Both the position numbers and the translations under genes were made by a program. A stretch of DNA of 64,000 bases from Acridotheres tristis (Eukaryota > Chordata > Aves > Passeriformes > Sturnidae). Of the stretch, positions 35,995-48,949 are shown in pieces. The notes beneath the pieces were generated by a model. It saw only the letters and a list, made by a program, of their open reading frames with translations, was not told where the DNA came from and did not search any database. Positions within the stretch are counted from its first letter, which is position 1. The number at the start of each line of letters is the position of its first letter. The DNA is taken from NCBI GenBank assembly GCA_037013685.1, contig CM072887.1:89548347-89612346 (forward strand), in the 5' to 3' direction.

Positions 35995-38900
35995 TGAGCT
36001 TCTGTCCATCTGTGTTCAAATTGTTTAAGCCTGATATCTTTGTCAAATCCATGGGTAAGGCTTCTGTGTATATTTTTGCATGTAGATTTACTATGTGGAT
36101 ATTTAACTTCCTTGATCCCCAATATAAAAGTGTGTGAAACAGAATCAACTCCATTTTTTATTTCAAGTGGGTCTGTAAAGTTTAATTCATCAATACCTTT
36201 GAAGCCCTCAGGGGAATAGAAAATAAAAAGGGATGCATAAAGTAATTAAGATTTTCTAGCTGAACAAAAGAACTAAATAAGCAGTCCTATTATTAGAATG
36301 TTGGAAGTGGGGGGAAAAAAGGAAAATTCTGTAAAGAAGGCCCTTTTAAAAGCTGAAAGACTGTCAGACAAGATCATCATTTAGGGTTTTACAAGGGTGG
36401 GTTCCTATGGGACTCTAAATACAGAATTTTCAGTCTACATCACTAGAAAAGTAAATCCAGTAGTAAATACAACAACATTAGTGGTGCTTGGGAATTTTGA
36501 TGTGAATGCTGCCTCAAGCCACTCTTACAAGATGGAATGGAAAGTGATGTGGAAGGAAAGAACAACAAAATGCCAATGGTATGGCCTCTCAAGAAAAAGG
36601 CTGACAGGATATTTTATATACTGTAGACAAAAGCATAGATCCCTGAAAGCAAAATCCTCTCTTGAGTCCAGAAACATCAGTATTGTAAATTTACCTCAAC
36701 ATCTATGGCAGTTAACTAAATTACTATTGTGACATTATTCACAAAGTGAAAAATATCTCATCCATTCCTATAGGTGAGAAATGCTTGCTGTTTGCAATGA
36801 CCTTCTCCTTGTTCCTCTGCTTTTTAATTTATATTTCTTGAGCCATTTCCCTGGTCCTGATAATACTCAGCAATACTGCTGTGTGATTCTAGAATAGGTT
36901 TCATCAACAGTGATCAATCTGAGGTTTTAAAGATACTAAACAATGTAGGCAAAAGTGTGCTCCCAATTTATATACTGGAGTTTTAGCATAGCATAATGGA
37001 GAGAAATAATTTAAATACTGTTGAGCTGATGGAAAAGGGAGAAGGAGCTGTAAAGTACACAGATGCTAACATTTACTCCTGAAATGCAATAAGCTGTTCC
37101 ATGCCATCTTTTGACACTGTGTTTGTTGATAATGATCATCATTGAAGGAGACAATGTTGGCATGGTGGTTTGAGATGAGTTGTGAGTTGTATTGCAAACT
37201 GTTTCACAGAGGGTTGGTAACTCAAATATTATCAAGACGAAGTGTTGTAACTAATCTTCTCTTGTGTTTGAGTCTTCCCTCAAAATCCAGGCCTGTGACC
37301 TTGCTGGCATGGGTCATGGTGACAAATCTGTTTCTAAATCACTTTAATTTGATTGTAACAAAAATACAGTTTGTCTGAGAGATGGGGAAAAGGGAAGTTA
37401 CTGCCTTCTCTCAGGGAAGGGCTGGAGTTGTATCTGGCTCCAACAGTTTAGATGTGCCTGACAGCCTGTCAGCTGCTGCCATAGAGAGGGAAGGAGGTGT
37501 TGAAGGGAAGTTGGGTAACAGAGAGAATGAGGAGATTAGTTCCTATAGCTTAAGGATTACATCAGAGATAGGTGCTTAGAAACTTTAACTCTTTACCCAA
37601 ACTGAATTACTGAATTGTTTATTTCCGAGCTGAAAATAGAGCAGTTTAGTGATCCTCCTTTTTTTGGACAGAGATATTCAAAAGAATTGTGAGTGCTCCT
37701 AATGTGAGAACCCTGTCACATTTGACACAGGGTTTTGAGCACAGGCCCTTTCTCGAGGCTAGGTATTGACACAGGAGAAGATGGGGACTACAGTGTCGAG
37801 TATGATGCTGATAGCTCAGTCATACTGACTGCAGTTGACCTTTAAGAACATCAGCTTATTAGAGACCAAAAAGCAATAGATTTCCTCTGAAGTTCTCTGT
37901 GCCTGATTATTATTTTTACCCCAGACTGAACACTTCTCTCCCTCTGCAGCTGGGATTTTAATTGTCTCTTCTGTTCCTGTAGCAGCTGTTAAGAAGCTTT
38001 GCTCCTCCCCTAGTTGCTCTATTACAGCTACATAGCACCAAATGTAGTTAATTTTTTTTGTCCCTGAATGCTTATTTTTTATCTCATTTCAGTTAACTTG
38101 GCTTCTTAGGAAATGAATGCAGCCTTAATGTGGTTTAAAAGTGTTGGTGGCTTTCTCAGATTGACAAGCATTGGTGTACTGGCATGTTGAAACTCTGTTT
38201 GTAGATGATGCTGAAGCGCAGTCAGGACACGCCAGCATTCATCCTTGGCATGCTAGATTTGTGCAAGGAAAGCAAGTTGCCTTGTACATGTGTTTTGCAA
38301 TACTGTAGGGAAAGCTGGCTCTAACAGATGAGGAAGAAGATCTATTGATGTTTCAATACTGTAAGCTGTAAATGCCTTTCAGAGCCACCACCTGCACAGT
38401 TTTTCAGGTTGAGCATTATCTCCCTTTGCCCAAAACAGAATAATTTCTCCTCATGGAAGGCCAGCAACATGTCCTTTCCAGGCATCCCCTGATCAAATTC
38501 AAATTCTGGGATCTAGTCCAGGGATTCATGGTGGGATTTGGAGGTTGGCCAGCACACACATTATGTTGTGCGTTTCCTTATCCGAAGAGGCAGCTACCAA
38601 ATGTTGTTTTAAGAACAAGCCCCTTTTTTCTCTGTTAATTTGATTTTTTGAGTTGCACTGCTCCTGTGTCTCTAAAGCAGACTGGAAGGCCTGAGAAAGA
38701 ACTGTGAATAAGTCAATCAGCAATCTGTGTCCTAAATATGAACTTTGGCTTCTAATACGAGTATTTAGATTCAGGAGCAAGTGCCTTTATTGGCTACCAA
38801 AGGACTAGATTACTTACTAGAAAAATAGGTCTGACAATCTGCCTCACAGAGAAAATACATCCGGGCCCACCTTATGTGTGTGGTCATCTTGGAAAACAAA

Positions 38901-39984
38901 TAATTAAGGCCAATGCAATGGAAAGGATGATCAATACAGATATTTGCTTGCTGTTTACAAGTAACTAATACTCCAAATATGCTCAAAAAATAAGAATCTG
39001 AATGTATTCTGTGATTCCTGATTGGAAATGATAGATTGACACTTAGTTTGCTGATAGTTTAAGAATGGTACAGAGTAAGGGCTGCTCTGTAGATGCTAAG
39101 GAAAAACTATGTTAAAACAAAACCATAATTTTGCCATTATCAAATAGGCATTACTGATATTCTTTTACAACTTTGTTTTGCATCCAGGTAAATAGACAAT
39201 TTTTTAAAACCTGATGCACTATTTGTTTATGTTCTATCTCCTTCTATATTTAAATACCTAATCATTTTCTATTTCCTCATTATTTGTTTTAGGGAGCCTA
39301 ACCACCTTTCAGGGAAGGTTTTAGGGTTCAGTAGCTCAAAAGTTACAAGAGATTTTGCCTGCCTTACAGAGTTTAATTAAACTGAGGTTACATAAAAAAA
39401 AGTTTTCAAGAATGAGTAAACACTTTCTCATGTTTGAGCAGCCAAAATTAAGAAATCTCAAAGTCTCTAGTAATTTTTGAGCAAGCCATATTCTTTTCTT
39501 GACTTTCTAATGTCTTTCCTCTTTAATTTCTTATTTCATCTCTCTCTTCTCCTTTCTTCTGTATGCTTCTTATTTCCATATCTACAGCATTCCTCTCCAA
39601 TTCTCATCATACCTTTCTTTGCACACTAATTATTTATGTACTATTAGGAAGCCTGCATATGATTTTTCAGACATCTGATTCGATGGTCTCAAGGTGTTGG
39701 TGACACATGCTATTTTGAAAAGGTTAATGATGGAGATATCACCACCATCCATGTTGTCTGCTGGTGAAGTCTGAACTCACCCCAGGTTAACAGAAAGTTA
39801 TCCCAGTCCCTGGGAGGAACACGTTCTGGCCAGGACCCTAGAGCAAGGAAACTCATAGCAGTGCTTATTCTACACTGTTCAGGAAATAAGGCATACCAGA
39901 AAAGAGGTGGACATGTAGAGTGAATAAGAAATATTCCTGTGCTTGGAAGTAATCCTGCATTTTAGTCAGCCTTGAAGTAGTCAG
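35995..39984. other. Repeat-poor unique sequence
   Basis: About 4 kb with no recognised element. Frames such as 36397-36732 (111 codons) have no domain and no conserved context, so I do not call them genes. Confidence 0.5.
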
Positions 39985-40068
39985 GCAGGTAGACTAGATG
40001 ATAGTTTTAGGTCTCTTCTAACTGAAAATATATTCTTTTCTATTCTATGCTATGCTAAGCAGAGTTTT
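39985..40068 (+). mobile_element. CR1 3-prime tail fragment, sense
   Basis: 'gtagactagatgatag' followed by 'ggtctcttctaactg' (40011-40025) and a tail of 'ttctattctatgctatgct' is the last part of a CR1 3-prime UTR with degenerated ATTCTATG-type repeats. Only the tail is recognisable; the 5-prime extent cannot be set. Confidence 0.6.
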
Positions 40069-42785
40069 GAGGTTAGCTGGTTGTTCAGGTCAAAAGACCC
40101 TTCAGTAGTTTTGTAGGAGTAATTCTTGCAGAAGAGGCACCTATTATCCCAGTTGTTAGAGGATCAGATCTTGTTATCTGTGCAGCAAAGCCTTTCAATA
40201 GCCAAATGGAGCTGTGCTCCTTCCTTCTTAAACAACTTCACATAATTCTTAGAAGCATATTTCAGAATAAAAGCATGTCATCAAAAGAAAATTAAGTAAT
40301 CAGCAATAACATTGACTATCCTGACCATCAAATATGAATGTCAAAATACCATACTATGTTTTCTTTCAGCTTCCTATGCACCTGTTCTATTTATGGTACT
40401 CACATTTTTAAAATTACAACATGCATGTGAGCCCCCTGCAAGGAATCCACTTTGTATTGGAGAGGACTGCAGACTGGTAAGAGCAGACTGTGCCGCTTTG
40501 TGATGCAGTTCCTTTTGTAGATCTTCACCTGCATCACTGAGGCAAATGTAAGAAAAATATTGAATTGTTCCTCAGAACCTGCCTTTTCAAGATTTTTACA
40601 AGTAGTATGTCCATAGATTGCAAAAAGCATTTTAGCAAATCCTTAATTGTATCCAGGGTTTATAGACTAATGTGGAGTTACCTTAATTTTCCTCCAGGAA
40701 ACATATTTTTTTCACAACTGCAAGCAGAATCCTATCTGTTCACTTCTACCAAGTGCTCTGAGCAGGATTTGCTGTGGTTGACACTGCTTGGCTCCTTCAG
40801 ACGCTATTTGGAAGTTAATGTGGGCATGATTAAGGATGGTCAATAATTCTGCAAACCTGCCTCCGTGTAAGGTTTCTCTTGACCTTTCTGAACATTATTT
40901 CTATGCATCAGTATTATTTCTGCAGTCCTCACTCACATCATCATCTTTGATTTGGCTCTTTTTTTATACTTGAATGACCTTTTATATGGATTAGAATAGT
41001 GTGGGTAAAGTGGCAAAGAAATAGCAATTTCTGAAACATCAAAGTATATTCCATGCTTCTCCACTGTAAAGTCAGCAAAATATTTGTCATAATGCAATCC
41101 CTCTATTTTATAAATGGGTTCCTTTGAATCCTTTGTTATCATTTAACATGCTTGCAGAATGACTTCTTATCCAAGTAACTGTTTTCATCCAGATATAATT
41201 TGCTTTCCATTTTGTAGTTGCTTTTATTAGAATACTGTAGCTGTATTTTGCTCCTCAGGCAACATTCTCAAGTCTGCAGTATCACTTTTATGGCTTTTTT
41301 TAAAAAACAGGTCTCTGTATTTGATTTTGTATTGTTATTTGGGGTGTTTGTGAAATGCCTGTAAATCTTGTGTAAGATTGAGAAGTTTGTGCTTACTGTT
41401 ATGAAGGATAAACTGTGGATTTGGAGGGAAATGTAACCAAAAACAAATGAGTGGTATTCTTGGCCCAATTATAAACTTTGGTTTTGGGAAGCTCATAAAA
41501 CTACGCAGATGCTTGAAGTCAAATGTGCGCTTAGTTTTTTCCAGAGTCAAGGCTGAAATGCATAATTAGCCACAATCAGAACAAATAAGAAAACTACATG
41601 TGTATCATGTAGTAATGGTATACAAAATAATAATAATAATTTAGAACAAAGTGTTGGATAATAATAAAAATTCTTGCTTCTGAAATCAAACATCCAAGTG
41701 TCCTAAGGCTTTCATATTAATTTGTGGAGATGTTCTTACATAATTTTCTTACAATTATCTTATTGATATTTGCATATCAATAATTTGTGTTTAACTAGAC
41801 AAACACATTAAATACTCATCATTTTCTTATGAAAAGGTTGACTGCTGATTTGGAGAACTGAAAGATAAATTATATGTTTCATTCTTCAAGATCTTGCAGA
41901 GAATGTATTGTATCTCCCAAAAGACACCATTTGTAAAACATAGCAATAGGCACTCCATGAAATAGTCAACACTATTCCAGTAATATATGAAATGAACATC
42001 ATTATTGTTTGTGAAGGAAACAAAGACCTGACAGCATTCAGGTTTAAACAGTCTTGGTATCAAATGCAAATCAACTCCTAATATGGTAGAGTTGTTTTAA
42101 TTAGTAAATAATAGGAAGCAGGAGGAGTCTTGTGAAGCCCTTTAAAATTAGGCTTTCTGGGTGTTTTTTCTATTTTTTTGTATATCTAATAATTCCAGAA
42201 AAAGTGTGCAGCACAACACCTCAGTGGAGCAGCTTCTAATAGTCCTGAAGACAGCTGGAATGCTGCTGTAAATCTCAAGGAGAATCAGAATTTAGAACAA
42301 GATGCTTGAACAAAACCAGCAACAAAACCTACCAAACCGATCTGTATGCTTTTGTTTATTTTGCTGATTGTAGTTGTTTCGTTATGAAAGAAACTGCAAA
42401 GTTATCAGCACACACGTCTCTGGAGATTTTGTCATAATTTTTTTCTCTGTTAAATCACGATTACATTCAAATATACTAACCATTTTAAAGAGAATGCACT
42501 AAGTGTTAATTCTTGAATGTCCAGGGCACACTAAGCTTTAACCCTGCAATGCCCAGGGCACTCTTTCTACAACTGAGGGAAAAGGATGCCTCTGGAGGCC
42601 ATTGTTCTGTCCCAACAGCAGTGGGAAATAAGTGTGGTGATTGGTACTTTTGGCAAGACTGGTGACAGAAGACAGCAGGCTGTGAGCTTAGTTTAGTTGT
42701 AAGATGACTTCCTGGAAAAAGGAAAATGATTTTAAAAATCCATCTACTTTGATGAGTAGTGATGGAGGGTATAAATCAGGTATAT
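40069..42785. other. AT-rich unique sequence with a perfect hairpin
   Basis: No gene is seen. It contains an (AAT)n run at about 41626-41641 and the octamer-centred hairpin described separately at 41760-41783. Minus-strand frames near 41268-41550 overlap one another and show no domain. Confidence 0.5.
41760..41783. repeat. Perfect 10-bp hairpin centred on an octamer
   Basis: The arms TTATTGATAT (41760-41769) and ATATCAATAA (41774-41783) are exact reverse complements around the loop TTGC. The centre reads ATTTGCAT (41768-41775), the POU-domain octamer. The pairing is exact. Biological use is unknown. Confidence 0.85.
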
Positions 42786-44450
42786 CATAGAATCATAGAA
42801 TCATTAAGATTGGAAAAGACCTGTAAGATCATCTAGTCAAACCTTCGACTGAGTAGGACTGTGCCCACTAAACAACATTGTGGAAAGCCACATCTACTCT
42901 TTTTTGCATACTTCCATGGGTGGTGACTCCACCACTTGTTTGGAGAGTGTTCTCATGCCTGGCCATTTTTTCAGTGAAGAAATTTTTCCCAATATCCAAA
43001 GTGATCCTCCTTTGGTGCAACACAAGGCTGTTTTCCCATGTCCTGTTGCTAGTTGTCTGGGAGAGGAGGCTAAACATCACCTCAAAGAACCTCCCTGTAG
43101 ATAGCTGTGGAGTGTGATAAGGTCTCACCTGAGCCTTCTATTCTACAGGCTAAACAATCCTGGTTCCCTCAGTCACTCATTATAAAATTTGTACTTTCCA
43201 GCCTCTCTGCTCTCAGCCTGTAGCTCTGCGTGGGTTTGTTGTGACTGGAGGGCAGGACCTGGTTCTTACCTTGTTGAACCTCATACAATTGGCCTTGGCA
43301 CATTGATCCAGTCAGTCCAGATCCCTTTGCAGAGCCTTCCTACTCTCCAGCAGATCAACACTCTCACCCAACCTAGTCTTGTCTGTACTCAATCTCCTAA
43401 TCCAGATCACTGACAAAATATTAAACAGTAGTGACCTCAACACTGAGCCCTGGGGATCATTGCTTGTGACTGGCCACCAGTTGGGTTTAACTCCATTCTC
43501 CACCACTCTCTGGTGTCAGCCATCTATCCAGTTTTCTACTCAGCAAACTACACCTGTTTAAGACCTGGATTACCAGCTTTTCCAATAGAATTCTGTGAGA
43601 GATAGTGTCAAAGGCTTTATGGAAATCAAGGTAGGCAATGTCCACAGCCTTTCCCTCATCCACTAGGCAGGTCACCTTGTCATGAAAGGAGCTTAGGTCA
43701 AGTCGGATGTGCTATCTATGAGCCCATGCTAGCTGAGCCTGATCCACTGGTTGTCCTACATGTGCCATGTGATGGCACTCCAGATAATCTGTTCTATAAC
43801 CTTCCCCAGCACTGAGATCAGGCTGACAGGCCTGTATTTCCCTGGATCCTCCTTCTGGCCTTTCTTGCAGATGGCCAACCTCCCTGGTTAACCAGGACTG
43901 CTGATAAAGGATGGCTTGGTGAGTTCTTCCAGCAGCTGTGTTGGTACCCTTGGTGGATCACGTTTGGTCCCATAGACCTGTGAGTGTCTAGGTGGCAGAA
44001 CAGGTCACTAACTGCTTCCTCCTGGTTACTGGGGGATTGCTGTGCTCCCTGTCCCTGTCTACCAGCTCAGGGGCTTACTCTAAAAAGTCTGAGGCAAAGG
44101 CATTAAGTACCTCAACTTTTTTCTTGTTCTTGCTGGCAATGTTCCCCCCATATCCAATAATGGACAGAGATTCTCCTCAGCTCTCTTTTTGTTATGAATG
44201 CATTTGTAAAAACCTTTTTTATCTTCTACTACCTTTTTAATCTAACTTCTAGTGGTGGCTAGATTGAGTTCTAGATGGACTATTAATGGGCCTTCTAATT
44301 TTCTCTCTACATGACCTAATGACATCCTTGTCCTCCTATGTTGCCTGCCTCTCCTTCCAAAGGTGGTAAACTTTTTCTTTTAGTTCCATTGAAAGCTTCC
44401 TGTTCAGAGAGGCTGGTCTTCTTCCCCACTGACTAGTCTTAGGTCACGTT
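42786..44450 (-). mobile_element. CR1 copy with polymerase remnants, antisense
   Basis: A 1.66-kb antisense CR1. The plus strand opens with the reversed tail 'tcatagaatcatagaatcat' (42786-42805) and 3-prime UTR. It continues through ORF2 and stops near 44450, so the 5-prime end is truncated. Two minus-strand frames keep parts of the reverse transcriptase: motif A (YLDFHKAF) at 43610-43633 and the PQGSVLR-type motif B within 43312-43506. The catalytic FADD-type motif C has been lost and replaced by unrelated residues. Short opposite-strand frames around 42868-43128 and 43379-43561 are noise. Confidence 0.9.
43312..43675 (-). pseudogene. CR1 reverse transcriptase remnant (motifs A and B)
   Basis: This is the readable part of the CR1 ORF2 polymerase, which copies element RNA into DNA at the insertion site. 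One frame (43487-43675) carries YLDFHKAFDT, including the motif A catalytic aspartate. The next frame (43312-43506) carries PQGSVLR and the stretch where motif C should lie, but no aspartate pair is present there. The change of frame between the two at about 43490-43500 shows at least one indel. It is inactive. Confidence 0.8.
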
Positions 44451-45677
44451 AGTACTGTTTGATTCCAGCAAAATTTCTTTATGGCTACACAAGTGCTGGT
44501 CACAAGCAAGTGCCTTCTTTCTGGCATTCTCTGACATTAATTTGGATTCATGTTCTGACTGCAGGTTCACTAAAAGCCCATATGCACACAATGCACTTTA
44601 TCACTGGATTGTATGTGATATGGAAAGTCCTATGCAAAGTAGATGCACCAGGAAGAAAAAACTTGGCAAGAAGGCTTAAGTAGTCCCTGAACCACTTATT
44701 AGTAGATTTGACATCACTAACCTTTCTAAGTAGGAGAAATAGTTAAATTCTTATTAATAAATGAAGGATTAAGAGCCAGAAAAAGAAAATGTTTTGATCA
44801 AAGCTAGGCAGTAATCTTTATCAGAGGACTGGAACTGAAACCCTAACTTTCAAAGGCTTAGTTCTGTGACAGTTTTACTTATAAGTGTAGTAGCTGTTAC
44901 TAGGATGTGGCAAATCTCATGAATAACAACCTTTTGTGAGAATGAACTACACATCCTAGAAAGTCCTTGGTATAACTCAGTTGTTGGACATCACTATTCT
45001 TTTTTCCCTTGTTTACAGGCTTAAAGTTGACAACTCTACTGCTGTTTTTTTTTTTCATTTTCTTTCCTCTCTGCTTCTATACAGAATTCTGAGGGTATTT
45101 TTCATTCTGCCTAGTCTCTGCACCAATTTCACCCTATTTTTCATTATTAATTTTGCCTTCCATCATCCTATCTGTTCCCACAGGTGAAATGAATGAATAC
45201 ATAAAATAAAAGCTCCATAGCACTCAATTCTGAACCAATAACATCTCAGTGACTTTCAAATTATTACAGACAAAAGGAAGATGGCTGTCCTCAGCTGTAA
45301 TTCATTATTCTCCCAGACATTTGGTGCCAGATATTAAATAAGATCATTTAAATGAATCAACCTGCTTCCCCTTTGAATACAGTAAATCATTCCAGAATAA
45401 GAAGCAAGGACTAATACCAGTCACTAATCAACAATCAGCTCATTGATGCCTTCACTGATGTGAATTAGTAAAATAAATACTGAAAAACAGCAGCCGCTAA
45501 GTTTGAGGTAAAAATCAGTATCATTACTAAGGGTGACACAAGTTGAAGAAAGCACTACATGACAGTACTTAAGAGTACAAAAATGTGTGTTTAACATTTT
45601 ATCTATAACACATCATGGGCTTTTTCTCCTTTTGCTGGTAATAAATTGTACATCAGAACCTTCCTCTTTAATACAGG
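44451..45677. other. Unique sequence, no gene seen
   Basis: AT-rich, with short frames only. No recognisable repeat is seen between the CR1 copy and the solo LTR. Confidence 0.5.
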
Positions 45678-46194
45678 TGTTGTGGATGGAGTCATGCACT
45701 TTGCTTGTAAGAGAGAAGCAACAATACACTTTATTAATATAACAGAGTTTGATAGTACATGCAACAGTGGTTTGACAAGAGTTGATGGTAAATTATGCTA
45801 GATTATTTACTGCATAAAGAACAGCGTCAGGCAAAACTGTTAGCAGCCTCAACTCTAGCTGAGTCATGAGGTTCAGAAAAGACTCCTTTGTGTCCTAAAC
45901 CACCTCTCAGAGGCAAGTACAGGTATGTCTGGATCCACTCCTACTTGGTCAGTGGTTTATGTCTAAAGGATTGTATGCACATGAACAATCCTTTATAGTA
46001 CTTAATTAAGATTTCAAGGTTAATGAATTATCATCTTATTTGTAAGCCAGCAAGACATCTGAGTCACTGTTCCAGACAGCCTTTGACTACCCTGTTGTCA
46101 TTTTTCCCCCAGAGATCAGAGTAAGCTAGATGCAGCCATCACAACCACCACTGGTGTTATGGCTTAAGTGGGGGCGGCAGTGAACTCTGCCACA
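45678..46194 (-). mobile_element. Solo LTR with poly-A signal, minus strand
   Basis: Read on the minus strand, this starts TGTGGCAGAGTTC (ending plus-strand 46194) and finishes ATCCACAACA at 45678. AATAAA lies at 45730-45735 (plus-strand TTTATT), about 50 bases before the end, as in a short R/U5. Flanking direct repeats are ambiguous. CAGG stands just before 45678 (45674-45677) and again at 46193-46196. If the LTR ends at 46192 instead of 46194, it would have TG..CA ends and a 4-bp CAGG duplication, as ERV1-type integrases make. No viral coding sequence adjoins. Confidence 0.6.
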
Positions 46195-46711
46195 GGAGGC
46201 ATAAAGTCATTCATTTATATATATCCTGAAGAGTCCAAAAGTAGTGGTAAACTTAGTTCAGATATTAGGTAGTTAATGGTAGATAACAGGGTTCAGAGTA
46301 GACCTTTCACTCATTCTGAGTTTATATTTTAATATTTTCCAAAGCTTCTACCATGGATCATACACTCCAAAAATTGAAATGTCTAGGTCTCTTTTTGAAG
46401 TACTGTGGAGGCACAGAGATGTTCAATTTTCACAGTACTTGAGATCAAACTGCTTAGATGATTTGATCAGCTTTTAGGCATAGAAGTAAGTCTCCTATGA
46501 AAGCATTAAAGATATTTGCAAATGAAGACTAAAATAGGACCAGAGCATGTGAATTCTCCTTCACAGAAATATATATGCATTAAAAAGAAACCTGGAGTAT
46601 ATTTCTGAATGACTGTACATATTTTAACACTACTTTTTATAGTTATATTAATAAATTATATTTTATACATGCTTTAAGATTATTCAAGTTTAGTAAATGT
46701 AGTAGCCATTG
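46195..46711. other. AT-rich unique sequence
   Basis: Nothing recognised between the solo LTR and the next CR1 tail. Confidence 0.5.
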
Positions 46712-46775
46712 GCAGTTGGACTAGATGGATTTTACAGGGCCCTTTCAACTGCAATATTCTGTTCTAAGATTTCTG
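46712..46775 (+). mobile_element. CR1 3-prime tail fragment, sense
   Basis: 'cagttggactagatggat' (46712-46729) and 'gggccctttcaactgcaa' (46737-46754), ending 'attctgttctaag', match the last 60 or so bases of a CR1 3-prime UTR. It is very short and worn. Confidence 0.6.
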
Positions 46776-48949
46776 AGGTGCAAATGCCATAATCCATATG
46801 GAGGATAGCCCATCCCGTCTGTAAGGGCAGAATCACATCCTGAAGTGCTGCAAACCCCAGGAGATGCGAATATAGGACAGCTTCTACTAATTAGTCATGG
46901 CCTTGTGATTGAGAAGCTGTGCTGAGAACAGTGAGCCTGATGGTGAAGAGTTTGTGCTCATGTCTAAGTTTTAAACTTGTGAAGTGGTAGCTGCTTCTCT
47001 GCCATTGGTAGAAGTCTGTCAGCATTTCTATAACAAATAGGAATTAGACTTGAGCAGCCTTGGGGTTTTAAATGCTTCCTGAGTGAGGAAGGCAAGAAAA
47101 CCCCAAACCCACAAATAAGTGCAATTCCAATAATATGCACATTAACTCACATGGTGCTGCTGTTATTTCCTCCATGAGAAAACAGAACAGATCACAAAGC
47201 CTTTGTATGTCCTGAGTTTTCTCTCATTTCTAAATGAAATTAAATTATTTTAAACAATATTTTTGTAACTTGTTAGTGGCAGTTCTAGATATACAGCTGT
47301 TCACATTAATCCTTTCTATATATTCCTTCCCAATGATGCCTTTCTTTACTTAGTAGCATTGAGAATTGCTATTCAAAACACCGAATAAAAAGTGTGAAAT
47401 GTCTGGAGTTTGCCTGTCCTAAACCATGAAGTACTGCAATCTTGAATTACATTGGTCTTCAAGAAAGTTGATAACCAGCATCTTGCAATAAAACCAGTGA
47501 AGACATGGTATTTAGAGAGTTCCATTTAATTAGATTCTGAAAATACATCACAACAGCCTTTCTATTTAATTTTATTGGCCAAAGAATACGTTCTTTATGC
47601 CTGTGTCAGAAGGGTCCAAAGCCAGGCCCCCTAGTTTCAAAACATTATTATCAGTGTTGCTACCATGTACCTGACCAGTTTAAGAGATTGTGGATTCCTG
47701 GTTGTGTGGGCAGCTGAAGACTGGGCAGGTGACACCCAAGGACTGGCACTGCTGCACAGCATGACACCACTGACAGTGCAAGGGCTGCTCTGCAATAAAG
47801 GTTTTGCACTGCTGAATTAGAGTTTTAAGAAGCAATTATCTGAAGTCTTTCTGATGACTGAGTGAAGCCGGTATGAAGCAGATTACCAAAACTTGTTCTT
47901 TTTCTACTCTCAGGTCCTGAAGGTGCAGAAGAAATACATGAATTTTGTTATTTGTGTGAAATAAAACCTGAATATTTTTAATTTTATTATTTTTTTACAT
48001 TTTCACATGTGCTCTATATCTTGCAGTTTATAGTGTGTTGTGTCTTCCCTTAGGCAGAAGTGTTACATTTTTCCCCCATGCTGTTCTATATTTGGAGCTT
48101 CTAGAAATTACCTTTTTATAGTATGGAAACATGCATTGAACATATTAAGCATTTAAATACTGCACAGTATCTACCATGTAATCTCACAGAAGTTATTAGT
48201 CTAAGAAAATTATATTATGGATTAATTTTACTCCTTCATCATGCTATCTTTTACATCCTTTACTCTTAATTCCTTTTAAAATTCCTATTTATTGTTTAAA
48301 GTTACATTAGATGAGCTGTAAATGTTTTCTTCAATTAGACAATAATTTTCATTCAAATACAATTTCTATGCTCTCAATATTTGTTTCGGTCAACACATTA
48401 TCAATTTTTTTAAAGGACAAATTATTATCACTTAAAAACTAATTTTTGTGTGCAGAAACCAATTTTTTATATAATTTTTAATTGTGGGGGCACACCCATA
48501 TTAACATTGTAGCATATTAAAAATTAGTAACTGTTACCAGATATCCCATAAAATATATATTTAATGACTTTTCTGTAGAGGAGAGAGATATTTTAGCTCA
48601 TTACATACTTTATAATACTTCCTGTTTATAATACGAGTTTATAATACTTTCTGTTGCAACTTTTAAAGTCTATCAGAATTCCCTGTGCACAATAGAGCTT
48701 TTACTATATGTGAGGAAAAAACCTGAATTTTGAAAACTCCCTAAACACCTACTTTTCAACAATGGTTATAAAGGTGATTTATGGACATATCTATTTTCAG
48801 TGTATGGAATTCATAGCCACAGGAAGTCATAGAATAAAATAGCAGAGCTTGATTTGAAAAGTATCTGCCTCATTTTATGACTAGAGTAATGTTTGTGAGT
48901 GGTACATCCCTTAACATGGCAAGCCTGTGCAGGTACAAGTGCGAGATTC
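46776..48949. other. AT-rich unique sequence
   Basis: No gene is seen. A GC-richer patch at about 47700-47800 ends with AATAAA (47794-47799) and may be a worn LTR or nothing. Three copies of TTTATAATAC occur at 48609-48647. Confidence 0.45.
48609..48647. repeat. Three spaced copies of a 10-bp unit
   Basis: TTTATAATAC is repeated exactly at 48609-48618, 48625-48634 and 48638-48647, with 6- and 3-base spacers. It is probably local duplication in AT-rich DNA. Confidence 0.85.

Noticed and set aside
36397..36732. 111-codon frame with a VLGNFD-like stretch
   Set aside because: It resembles the CR1 endonuclease GDFN motif at only a few residues, and neighbouring sequence shows no CR1 similarity.
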